Assembly: GCA_049663345.1 (NCBI GenBank)
Contig: JBATDG010000014.1
Span: 159,707 to 223,706 of the forward strand
From: SZUA-365 sp049663345
Lineage (GTDB): Bacteria > Bacteroidota > Ignavibacteria > SZUA-365
Direction: 5' to 3'
DNA length: 64,000 nucleotides
Position 1 is the stretch's first letter. Each line of letters opens with the position of its first letter. This document shows positions 1 to 7,961 of the stretch, one piece after another. The notes under the pieces were generated by a model, which saw only the letters and a program-made list of their open reading frames with translations, did no database searches and was not told the DNA's origin. The position numbers and the translations under genes were made by a program.

Positions 1-564
1 ACGATTTCCGAAACGGCTGGCGATGGCAACAGAAAGCTGCTGTATCGCGCGATAGGGTCCGCCTGCGCAAAGCAGAACTGCAAGCGAATGATAGGGACGA
101 AGATCCGAAACGCATCTGAATTCACCCGCATCCGATCGAAGATAACGGGGAAGCGTCGGCTTTTCGTCCAGAGATAGTGTTCCATCGGAAGTAAACAGCG
201 ACCATGTAAGCCCGGCGGCTGAAGGCATCGAACCGACGGATTGTGCTATCGATGCGACCTCTGGCGGCAGATGAGATTCAGATAGTACATATCCGTCCAC
301 ATCCTTCACCATGGCGCCATTGAGTGAGATGACCGGTGAGGTGCTGCCGATCTCGCGGGCGTACTTCCGAACAAAGCCGTCCGGGCGGCCTGAAGCGAGA
401 ATGATGCGTATTCCTTGTCCACGCGCATCCTCAATCGCGGACAACACAGAATCCGGAATTGTGTTGTTGCTGGAGAGGAGCGTGCCGTCAAGATCGCAGG
501 CAAGGCAACGCACGCGGGAGAGTCGACGCCGGCGCGTGAACCTGGTTTCAAATAATCGTATCAT
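1..564 (-). CDS. Cof-type HAD-superfamily phosphatase (3' end outside window)
   Basis: Reading the minus strand from an ATG at 564 gives an open frame of 188 codons that runs off the left edge without a stop. It carries the HAD nucleophile motif DLDGT at residues 24-28 (acid pair D24/D26), the second motif in ILASGRP (S58) and an SLNGA segment near residue 80. This layout is typical of Cof/YbiV-type sugar or nucleotide phosphatases, which carry a large C2 cap. The catalytic lysine and last acidic motif would lie outside the window. The ATG overlaps the upstream symporter gene by 17 bases. A GTG at 513 would give the short N-terminus usual for the family and is a real alternative. Substrate is not inferable. 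Confidence 0.85.
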   Translation of the reverse strand, partial: MIRLFETRFTRRRRLSRVRCLACDLDGTLLSSNNTIPDSVLSAIEDARGQGIRIILASGRPDGFVRKYAREIGSTSPVISLNGAMVKDVDGYVLSESHLPPEVASIAQSVGSMPSAAGLTWSLFTSDGTLSLDEKPTLPRYLRSDAGEFRCVSDLRPYHSLAVLLCAGGPYRAIQQLSVAIASRFGNR

Positions 565-2326
565 GTCCGGTTTTCCGTTCCAGTCGAAGCAGCAGCTGCC
601 AAAGCAGCACAGAGGAAGTGACGGCGACTGCCGCCCATAGCAGGATGTCGGTACCGCTGCCGAAAAACACCGACCCCAGGAGGAAAAGTACGGAATAGAT
701 CAGCAGAACACCAAGGAGCCAACCTGAAATCCGTTCTGCAAAATGCCCCTCCTGCAGAATATCGGGGTGCCTGCGCGTAACATCTCCCCAGAACCCTGTG
801 GGACGCACGCGTCGGTAAAATGAATCAAGCATCGCTTGCGTTGTCGGCTGGGTCAGGAATGTCGTCGCGAGCCAGACCACCGTCGTTATACCAACGATGA
901 TGAACATGCTTTCGGGAAAGACAATCACGGGTTCGGGACTGACCGCATTGATGATGCTGATCGCTGCATAAACGATAGCCGGAGCAATCGTCGCGGAGAT
1001 TTCGCTCCATGCGTTCACGCGCCACCAATACCAGCGAAGCAGCAGAACAAGCCCCAGCCCTGCACCACATTCGAGAATGAACTGCCAGGTCCCTGCGATA
1101 GACTCCAGCATTTGTGTAACCAGCAGGGCGGCGATCATGAGAAGGACGGTCGTAATGCGCGAGACTAGCACGTAATATTTTTCACTGCGGTTCGGCGCGG
1201 CGAATCTGCGCCACAAATCATGGATCAGATAAGACGTACCCCAGTTCAAATGCGTGGCGATCGTCGACATGTAGGCAGCGAAGAAGGCCGCTACGAGCAA
1301 TCCCTTGAGGCCCGGGGACAGGAAGTCGTTCATCGCATAAATGTATCCGAGGCGGACATCCGCTCCGGTGAGTTGCGGATACAGCACGAGGGAAGCAAGT
1401 GCTACGAGAATCCATGGCCATGGGCGCAGACAATAGAAAGCGATTTGGAAGAACAGTACTGAGAATACAGAGTGCCGTTCATTTTTAGTGCTCATCATGC
1501 GCTGCGCAATATAACCGCCGCCGCCTGGTTCTGCGCCCGGATACCAGGATGACCACCACTGGACACCTACATACGCGAAGAAGGCACCGGCAGAAAGCGC
1601 AAGTACTCCGGTCGCCCCGTCTGTCGCGGATGTTATTCGCGGAAGAATACGCAAGGTATCCGGAGGGAGGGCCAGCTTGAGCTTGGCAAGTCCTCCGATC
1701 GCCGGATCATTTACGACAACAACAGCGAGGACTATGCAGCCGGCCATTGCGATTACGAACTGCACGGCGTCGGTTACTGCGACTCCCCAGAGGCCGGAAA
1801 CAGAGCTGTAAATGGCTGTAAAAATCATTGCTGCGGCGACATACCAGAATACTTGCTCAGCCGGTATGCCGAACATCCCTTCGATGACGCTGGACATCGC
1901 CAGATTCACCCAGCCCATGATAAGGGCGTTCATGAACAACCCGAGGTAGAGCGCGCGGAATCCGCGAAGGAAGGCGGCAGGTTTTCCTGAGTATCGGATC
2001 TCAATAAACTCGAGGTCGGTCATGATGCCTGCGCGACGCCAGAGGTGCGCAAAAAAGAAGACGGTAACCATACCCCCGATTGCCATATTCCACCACAGCC
2101 AGTTTCCTGCGATGCCGTTTTTCGCAACAAGCTCTGTCACGGCAAGCGGAGTGTCTGCCGCGAAGGTCGTGGCAACCATCGAGAGTCCTGCGAGCCACCA
2201 GGGTAAATTTCGTCCGCCAAGAAAAAATTCTTCCGTGCTGCTGCCCGCTCGTTTAGCATAGTACAAACCGATTGCGATGCTCAAGGCGAAGTACGCGATA
2301 ATGACAGACCAGTCTAACGCAGTCAC
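548..2326 (-). CDS. Sodium:solute symporter (SSS family)
   Basis: This 592-residue polytopic inner-membrane protein has about 13-14 hydrophobic segments. The first (residues 5-24) is followed by the family hallmark around FFLGGRNLPWW and a conserved stretch beginning GLSMVATTFAADTP. Members of this family (SLC5-like) import sugars, amino acids, vitamins or nucleosides using the sodium gradient. The substrate cannot be read from sequence. The GTG start overlaps the stop of the preceding symporter gene by 4 bases (GTGA), and its own 3' end overlaps the HAD phosphatase, so the three are probably co-translated. It is somewhat longer than the common 500-550 residues because of an extended C-terminal part ending in additional membrane segments. 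Confidence 0.9.
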   Translation of the reverse strand: MTALDWSVIIAYFALSIAIGLYYAKRAGSSTEEFFLGGRNLPWWLAGLSMVATTFAADTPLAVTELVAKNGIAGNWLWWNMAIGGMVTVFFFAHLWRRAGIMTDLEFIEIRYSGKPAAFLRGFRALYLGLFMNALIMGWVNLAMSSVIEGMFGIPAEQVFWYVAAAMIFTAIYSSVSGLWGVAVTDAVQFVIAMAGCIVLAVVVVNDPAIGGLAKLKLALPPDTLRILPRITSATDGATGVLALSAGAFFAYVGVQWWSSWYPGAEPGGGGYIAQRMMSTKNERHSVFSVLFFQIAFYCLRPWPWILVALASLVLYPQLTGADVRLGYIYAMNDFLSPGLKGLLVAAFFAAYMSTIATHLNWGTSYLIHDLWRRFAAPNRSEKYYVLVSRITTVLLMIAALLVTQMLESIAGTWQFILECGAGLGLVLLLRWYWWRVNAWSEISATIAPAIVYAAISIINAVSPEPVIVFPESMFIIVGITTVVWLATTFLTQPTTQAMLDSFYRRVRPTGFWGDVTRRHPDILQEGHFAERISGWLLGVLLIYSVLFLLGSVFFGSGTDILLWAAVAVTSSVLLWQLLLRLERKTGHDTII

Positions 2327-3819
2327 GTCGTGTCTCCTTCATGTGTGGAGGTTTCTGGCAGGATGATCCGGAGGATAGCGGCGATCCCGACTGTAAGCAT
2401 CGCTCCAGTGAGAGTGTACCAGGTCCAGGCGAGGGGAGTCAGAAGAATGATCGCGGCATTCCCGATGATGCCTCCGAAAAAGCCTGCGGCGACAACTGTT
2501 GTCCGCAGCCGCCAGGGCAGCAGACTTAGGATGAAGAGGCCGAGTAGTCCGCCGTAAGTATAGGAAGCGATGCTCAAAGCGAGTTCCACCACGGTGGAGG
2601 GAGTTTGAATAAACAGCGACGCCGCACCCAGCAGCACGGCGGCCCAGAATAGTGAGACCCGGCGCGATAGTTTGAGAGCCTGCTCGTCGTCGAGCGGGGT
2701 CTTTCGGAGGGGGATAATCAGATCAAGCATGGTAGCAGAGCTCAACGCACTGATCGAACTGGAGAGCGTGGACATCGCTGCAGCAAAAATTCCGGCCACG
2801 ATAAGTCCGGTAAACCCTGTCGGAAGATCATGCAGTATGAAAGCGGAAAAAACTTCATTCGGAGAGTATGTCGTTCCTTCGAAATAGAGGGAGAGTAGGG
2901 CGCCTACGAGAAGAAATGCGGCGAATTGGAAAAGCACCACCACACCGCTCATTACCATGGCCTTGCGCGCTGGAGAAGGAGCACCTGCGGCAAGAACGCG
3001 CTGTACGATGAGCTGATCGGTCCCGTGGGAAGCCATCGAGAGCACCATTCCGCCAATAACTCCCGCGAAAAGGGTATAGGGCTCACGAAAAATCGCAGAC
3101 CATCCGCCTACCGGTTGGAACTGGATGATTTGAAGCTTCCCATTTTCTACCAGGGCCGTCAGCGTCTCGATGGGCGTGCCGGGAAGCAATCTGAAAAGAA
3201 TTACGAGAGAAATCACGGCGCCGAAAATGTAAATAACCCATTGAACGACGTCCGTCCATATCACGGCACGGATGCCGCCGTAGAAAACATACACCAGGGT
3301 GAGCAGCGTCAGTGCGGCCATCGAAACGATATAGATCACTGTCGGATTCGCTTGTGGAAACAAACCGAATCCTTCTATCAGAAGGGCAAGCGGAATCGCC
3401 GTCGTATAGAGACGCACGCCATCCGCGAAGAGACGTGTGAGCATGAATACTGCAGACGCACTCCGTCGAATCGATGGACTAAATTTCTTCTCAAGAACGG
3501 TATACGCGGTGCTGATTTCTCCATCGAAATATCGTGGAAAAAGAAAAACTGCGACAGCGATGCGGCCGAGAATATAGCCGAAAGCAATCTGGAGAAAAAC
3601 CATGGACCCCGCATATGCCAATCCGGGGAGAGATAGGAAAGTCAGGGCGCTGGTTTCTGTGGCGACTATCGCAAGACAAATCGCCCACCATGGTATAGTG
3701 CGTTCGCTGATGAAGTAATCCCGGGCAGAACGCTGTTTGCCTCCAATGAGGACCCCGAAGAGCGCAATGCCCCCCAGGTATGTGAATACGATTATGGCAT
3801 CAAGCAGAGAGAATGTCAT
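2323..3819 (-). CDS. Sodium:solute symporter (SSS family), second copy
   Basis: A 498-residue polytopic membrane protein of the same SSS family as its downstream neighbour, but clearly divergent from it. The N-terminal helix is followed by DYFISERTIPWWAICLAIVA, the family signature, then ETSALTFLSLPG, which corresponds to the sodium/substrate helix 1 region. About 13 transmembrane segments are visible. Two adjacent SSS genes overlapping by 4 bases and followed by a HAD phosphatase suggest uptake of a solute that is later dephosphorylated or recycled, but this is only inference from context. It lies 63 bases downstream of the STAS gene and may belong to the same transcript. Confidence 0.9.
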   Translation of the reverse strand: MTFSLLDAIIVFTYLGGIALFGVLIGGKQRSARDYFISERTIPWWAICLAIVATETSALTFLSLPGLAYAGSMVFLQIAFGYILGRIAVAVFLFPRYFDGEISTAYTVLEKKFSPSIRRSASAVFMLTRLFADGVRLYTTAIPLALLIEGFGLFPQANPTVIYIVSMAALTLLTLVYVFYGGIRAVIWTDVVQWVIYIFGAVISLVILFRLLPGTPIETLTALVENGKLQIIQFQPVGGWSAIFREPYTLFAGVIGGMVLSMASHGTDQLIVQRVLAAGAPSPARKAMVMSGVVVLFQFAAFLLVGALLSLYFEGTTYSPNEVFSAFILHDLPTGFTGLIVAGIFAAAMSTLSSSISALSSATMLDLIIPLRKTPLDDEQALKLSRRVSLFWAAVLLGAASLFIQTPSTVVELALSIASYTYGGLLGLFILSLLPWRLRTTVVAAGFFGGIIGNAAIILLTPLAWTWYTLTGAMLTVGIAAILRIILPETSTHEGDTT

Positions 3820-3882
3820 AGCGTGCCGTAAACGGACGGCACCGCGTAGAAATTACGCGGTGAATCCAATGAAGAGGATGCA

Positions 3883-4227
3883 TCAGTCCTCGATAATAAG
3901 ATCACGGGCTTCTTCGAGCGTGGAGACGAGAGGGATGATTTCAGTGAGCTTTGCGATTTCGAAAAGCGTGCGGACCTTGCCATTGGAGTCCACAACAATG
4001 AGGCCGCCTTCGCGTTCACGAAGCTGCCGTTCAGCGAGAAGAATGGAACTCAGGCCGCTGCTGTCGCAAAATGTGACTTCCGATAAATCCAGTATAAGGA
4101 CCTCAATGCTGGACTGACAGAGAATCAGGAATTCACTTTTCGCTTCGGCGGCGTTGGTGGAATCGAGACGGCTTTCATGCATGTGGAATACAGCAAGGCC
4201 GTTTTCGTGGTCGACTGAGAAATTCAT
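3883..4227 (-). CDS. STAS-domain protein (anti-sigma factor antagonist type)
   Basis: The 114-residue protein is a single STAS domain, the length of SpoIIAA/RsbV proteins. The motif CDSSGL at residues 54-59 contains the serine pair that partner-switching kinases phosphorylate in this family, followed by the amphipathic helix SILLAERQLREREGG. Known members bind and inhibit an anti-sigma factor kinase when unphosphorylated. No RsbW-like kinase, PP2C phosphatase or dedicated sigma factor is present nearby, so its partner must be elsewhere. A good ribosome-binding site (GAGGAAG) precedes the ATG. It sits 11 bases after ligA and before the symporter genes, apparently inside one operon. Function in a partner switch is inferred from family only. 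Confidence 0.85.
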   Translation of the reverse strand: MNFSVDHENGLAVFHMHESRLDSTNAAEAKSEFLILCQSSIEVLILDLSEVTFCDSSGLSSILLAERQLREREGGLIVVDSNGKVRTLFEIAKLTEIIPLVSTLEEARDLIIED

Positions 4228-4238
4228 ACTACTTCCTC

Positions 4239-6269
4239 TTAAGTGCTCAATGGTTCTGGTAATTGCTTTAGGAACAGATCTTCGTCAATCACGACCACGC
4301 CGAGGGCTGTGGCCTTATCAAGTTTCGAACCGGCATCATCTCCAGCAAGGAGCATGTCGGTTTTTTTACTGACGCTTCCGGTCACCTTGCCTCCGTATCG
4401 CTCGATCAGGACTTTCGCCTCATCTCGGGTGAATGAATTCAAGGTTCCAGTCAGCACAAATGTTTTGCCCTCAAAAAAGGGCAATGACTCTGATTCTTCC
4501 TCTTCCGGCATCTCAGCGGTAATCCCTGCTGCGATGAGGCGGTGGACAAGTTCTTTTGTCCTGTCGTCTCTGAAAAAACGATGGACGCTTTCGGCGATGC
4601 GGGGACCGATGCCATCAACCGCCACAATCTGCGCCTGATCAATTTCCTCCAAAGCCTCAAAGGACCGAAAGCGCTGTGCGATAAGCCGTGCCACGATCTG
4701 CCCGACGAATCGAATCCCGAGTGCGTGAAGCACCCGGTCAAAGGATTGCTGCTTTGATGTCTCGATGCCGGCGAGCAGATTCGCGACACTCTTCTCACCG
4801 AAGCGTTCGAGCGCTGTCAATTCAACTCGCCGTGTATGAAGCATGAATAGGTCGGCATAGGAATGCAGAAATCCTTTCTCGACCAGCAGGTCGACCACAG
4901 CTTCGCCGAGTCCCTCAATGTCCATCGCATTGCGGGAAGCAAAATGGGATATTCTCGCACGGACCTGAGCAGGACATTCTATATTCTCGCAAAACCAACC
5001 GGCTTCACCTTCGGGCCTCACGAGCTCAGTACCGCAATCGGGACAATTCGTGATGAAACGGAAGGGGACAGCCTCAGGCGGACGGAGCGACGCGTCAACA
5101 GCGGTTACTTTCGGAATAACGTCGCCGCCTTTTTCGATGGTGACTGTGTCGCCGATGCGCAGTCCCAAATCGACGATGAAATCTTCATTGTGCAGAGTCG
5201 CTCTGCTGATCGTTGATCCGGCAAGATGGACAGGACGGAGCACGGCCACAGGGGTGATGGTCCCCATGCGTCCTACCTGATAGATAATTTCTTCGAGTAC
5301 AGTGACTGCCTGCCGGGCGGAAAATTTGAAAGCGATCGCCCAGCGAGGACTCTTAGCAACCGCGCCGAGCTCCGACTGTTTGTTGAAATCATTTACCTTC
5401 ACAACCACGCCATCGATTTCAAACGGGAGTTCATCGCGGTGCTCTTCCCAGTGTTGCCAGAATGCGAGCACTTCTTCGATGCTTTCGCATACTTTGGCAT
5501 GCGGACTCACGGCGAATCCGCAGCGGGTAAGGAACGACATTGCCTCCGACTGGCTGGTGATTCCCGGTACGCTGCCGATCAGACTGTACATGTACACATG
5601 AAGATTGCGCTGCGCGACTAAAGCAGAGTCCTGCATCTTCAATGTGCCGGCAGTAGAATTTCGCGGGTTGGCAAAAAGCTTTTCGCCTGCGGCTTCGCGT
5701 TCCTGATTCATGCGAGTGAAGTCGCCCTTGAACATCACAACTTCACCGCGAGCCTCGATAGCTTCAGGCACTTCCGCCTCTTCACGTAGACGGAGCGGAA
5801 GCGATCGAATGGTGCGTGCGTTGCTGCTGATTTCGTCTCCCTGAGTCCCGTCGCCTCGCGTCGCGGCGCGTTCGAACGCCCCGTGGTGATATCGAACGGC
5901 GAGCGCCACTCCATCAATTTTCAACTCGACGTGATACGTGACCTTTTCCGTTCCGAGAGTCTCTACCACGCGGGCGTGGAAATCACGGACGTCAGTTTCG
6001 TTATACGTATTCGCAAGGCTCAGCATCGGAACGTCATGCGTCACGTTAGGGAAGTCGCGGGTAACAGAGCCGCCAACGCGCTGTGTCGGAGAGGTGTCTG
6101 TTCTCAGCGCAGGATGCTGCTTTTCGATATCCTCGAGTTCTCGGATCAGAGCATCGTAATCCCTATCAGAAATTTCCGGCTCCGCCAGGGTGTAATACAG
6201 ATAGTCATGGTGATGAAGCGCTCGGGCAAGCTCTTCGTGTCGATGGGCAGCTGATGCTGGAACGCTCAT
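4239..6269 (-). CDS. ligA: NAD-dependent DNA ligase
   Basis: LigA seals nicks in duplex DNA during replication and repair, using NAD+ to form an enzyme-AMP intermediate. All domains are visible in order: the Ia NAD-binding helices (DHDYLYY-type tyrosines near residue 26), the adenylation domain with the catalytic lysine in VELKIDG (about residue 117), the OB fold, a four-cysteine zinc finger (CPDCG...CENIEC, about residues 408-430), helix-hairpin-helix repeats and a C-terminal BRCT domain (about 600-670). The length of 676 residues is normal. I chose the ATG at 6269. A TTG at 6281 overlapping the rodZ stop would add four residues. It forms an operon with rodZ upstream and the STAS gene downstream. 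Confidence 0.97.
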   Translation of the reverse strand: MSVPASAAHRHEELARALHHHDYLYYTLAEPEISDRDYDALIRELEDIEKQHPALRTDTSPTQRVGGSVTRDFPNVTHDVPMLSLANTYNETDVRDFHARVVETLGTEKVTYHVELKIDGVALAVRYHHGAFERAATRGDGTQGDEISSNARTIRSLPLRLREEAEVPEAIEARGEVVMFKGDFTRMNQEREAAGEKLFANPRNSTAGTLKMQDSALVAQRNLHVYMYSLIGSVPGITSQSEAMSFLTRCGFAVSPHAKVCESIEEVLAFWQHWEEHRDELPFEIDGVVVKVNDFNKQSELGAVAKSPRWAIAFKFSARQAVTVLEEIIYQVGRMGTITPVAVLRPVHLAGSTISRATLHNEDFIVDLGLRIGDTVTIEKGGDVIPKVTAVDASLRPPEAVPFRFITNCPDCGTELVRPEGEAGWFCENIECPAQVRARISHFASRNAMDIEGLGEAVVDLLVEKGFLHSYADLFMLHTRRVELTALERFGEKSVANLLAGIETSKQQSFDRVLHALGIRFVGQIVARLIAQRFRSFEALEEIDQAQIVAVDGIGPRIAESVHRFFRDDRTKELVHRLIAAGITAEMPEEEESESLPFFEGKTFVLTGTLNSFTRDEAKVLIERYGGKVTGSVSKKTDMLLAGDDAGSKLDKATALGVVVIDEDLFLKQLPEPLST

Positions 6270-6277
6270 GCGCAGAC

Positions 6278-7807
6278 TCAATTGCCGTTTAACTGCTGGC
6301 GGGAAAGAGTAAAGTTTTTTACTACAGCGCCTTCTTCTCCAAGGGTTCCGATTTCTTTTCCATTCAAAAAGAAGGTTACGGCGCCAGCGTCGCCGAGTGT
6401 TATCATAAAATAGTCGCGCGCTTTCCAGACCCTGTGCTCATTCGAGGAAAGCGAACCGCGCTCTGTGCGCAAAGTGTCCATTTTCACAGAAAACCAGACA
6501 GGGGCGCTGGTGAACGCTTCCAGGACGAGGCTATCCTCTTTGGCGAAAACACGTTTCTGCGCTTCAACCGGCTCAGGGGGAGTTATTGGAATGCCGGACG
6601 CCGTGTCCTCAGGGGTAAGATTCAGGTCGGTCATTGCATACTGCGAACTGTCGATAAACCGTCCCGCCTCGATACTTGCTTTGATGGAAGTAGAGTCAAT
6701 GGCAGCAGCATCACTGCTGCTATCGGAACTGAAGAAAAATATGCCGTAAATAGAAATCGAGATAAACGCTATAATCACCAGGCCTACTCCAATGATCCGT
6801 CGCTCATTTCCACCATCAACCGGCGGTGAGACAGGGGCGGGAGGAGGCACAGCGGCTGCAGTCGCTCTTGCGGTATCCTTATTCTGAGCCGCTGATTCGC
6901 GTGCGGGAGTCGACTTGACCTTCGTTTCTGCAGCTTTCGGTGGAGCGTCCTTGTGAGATACGACTGCCGGCTTAGCTGCGGCGTCTTTCTGAGGCACAAC
7001 CGCAGGTTTTATTGCTGCATCTTTCTGAGGTTCAACTGGTGGTTTTACTGCTGGTTCTTTCTGAGAGACGACTGGCGGTTTCTCAGGAAAATCATTCGCG
7101 GCCGCGGCAGCAGCCGCTGAGGCAAGTTCGGTCTCTCGCGAAGGAGTCGTGGCCTTGGAGGGAGCAGCCGCCGGCACTGAAGCAGTCGCAGCAGGCAGAT
7201 CAATCTTCCCCGGAGGTGTTGCTTCCGATGCGGATGCTTCTTCTGGAGGAATTGCAGAATCCAGCCGCACGGGCATTTCTTTTGGAGTGGAAACCGAAAC
7301 CGGAGGCGTAGGATTTTTCTGCGAAATGGGTGCAGGAGCTTCGTACTCCGAGTGAGTGCTGGTTCTGATATCAATCGCGGCTGCATCTCCCTCGCGGACG
7401 TAGGAAGATTTCCGGACGGGCGGGATGAACTCCACTGCCTCAACCTCGGCCGTTCCATCAACCTCGACGTGGGAAGGGGGTTGGTCCGAAGGGAGAACGA
7501 ATTCAACCGAATCATCGACTTTCGGAAGCAGGTTGGAGCTGTCAATCGGCTCAGGTGGACGAGGGATTCCTTTCTCCAGTTCCGCCGCATCATTATAAGC
7601 GGCTATGATTGCGTCTTCATCAAGTCCGACGGTGCGAGCGTATTCCCGCACAAACGCACGAACGTAGGTTTGGGGAATGGAAGGGAAGTCCCCTGACTCT
7701 ATCAGGCGTAGATTTTTCAAGCTGATTCGAGTTCGCTGATGCAGGTCTTCGAGTGTCAGATCAGCAGTTTCGCGAGCCTGTTGCAGATATGTTCCAAAAT
7801 CCTTCAT
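6278..7807 (-). CDS. RodZ-like protein: cytoplasmic HTH, Pro/Ala-rich repeat linker, single TM, DUF4115-type domain
   Basis: The 509-residue protein starts with a HTH_25/RodZ-type helix-turn-helix (residues 5-75, GTYLQQARETADLTLEDL...RISLKNLRLIESGDF). A long Ser/Pro/Ala-rich segment follows, including four tandem 12-residue repeats at 243-290. A single transmembrane helix lies at 338-360. The C-terminal DUF4115-like beta domain (about 420-505) ends in FLNGKEIGTLGEEG. RodZ proteins link the MreB cytoskeleton to the cell-wall elongation machinery, with the HTH inside and the beta domain outside. The linker here is longer and more repetitive than in enterobacterial RodZ. A candidate promoter lies 53-83 bases upstream. 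Assignment to the architecture is firm; interaction with MreB is inferred. Confidence 0.88.
   Translation of the reverse strand: MKDFGTYLQQARETADLTLEDLHQRTRISLKNLRLIESGDFPSIPQTYVRAFVREYARTVGLDEDAIIAAYNDAAELEKGIPRPPEPIDSSNLLPKVDDSVEFVLPSDQPPSHVEVDGTAEVEAVEFIPPVRKSSYVREGDAAAIDIRTSTHSEYEAPAPISQKNPTPPVSVSTPKEMPVRLDSAIPPEEASASEATPPGKIDLPAATASVPAAAPSKATTPSRETELASAAAAAAANDFPEKPPVVSQKEPAVKPPVEPQKDAAIKPAVVPQKDAAAKPAVVSHKDAPPKAAETKVKSTPARESAAQNKDTARATAAAVPPPAPVSPPVDGGNERRIIGVGLVIIAFISISIYGIFFFSSDSSSDAAAIDSTSIKASIEAGRFIDSSQYAMTDLNLTPEDTASGIPITPPEPVEAQKRVFAKEDSLVLEAFTSAPVWFSVKMDTLRTERGSLSSNEHRVWKARDYFMITLGDAGAVTFFLNGKEIGTLGEEGAVVKNFTLSRQQLNGN
6938..7081 (-). repeat. 36-bp minisatellite inside rodZ-like gene (four copies)
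   Basis: Four consecutive in-frame 36-base units encode the 12-residue repeats beginning KPPVVSQKEPAV, KPPVEPQKDAAI, KPAVVPQKDAAA and KPAVVSHKDAPP (residues 243-290). Unit length is a multiple of three, so copy number could change by slippage or recombination without breaking the frame. It would then alter the length of the linker between the DNA-binding-like domain and the membrane helix. Confidence 0.85.
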
Positions 7808-7859
7808 GCAAGGGAAATCACTTTAAACGAGAGTAAGGGAGGCAAGACGATTGAGTATG

Positions 7860-7890
7860 GAAAGTTAGCCAGCGACCCGCGGAAATGCAA
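7860..7890 (-). promoter_or_regulatory. Candidate Bacteroidota-type promoter for rodZ-ligA operon
   Basis: On the minus strand a TTG (plus 7888-7890) is followed after exactly 20 bases by TAACTTTC (plus 7860-7867), one mismatch from the Bacteroidota -7 consensus TAnnTTTG. Spacing equals that of the perfect element in front of the tRNA gene at 25333. Transcription would start about 45 bases before the ATG at 7807. Confidence 0.5.
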
Positions 7891-7961
7891 GGTGAACTGG
7901 CCATGAGGTCTATGAAGGAAGGAGCGCGGCGGCGAATTCGCGCTTCGCGTTCCATCCCGCG

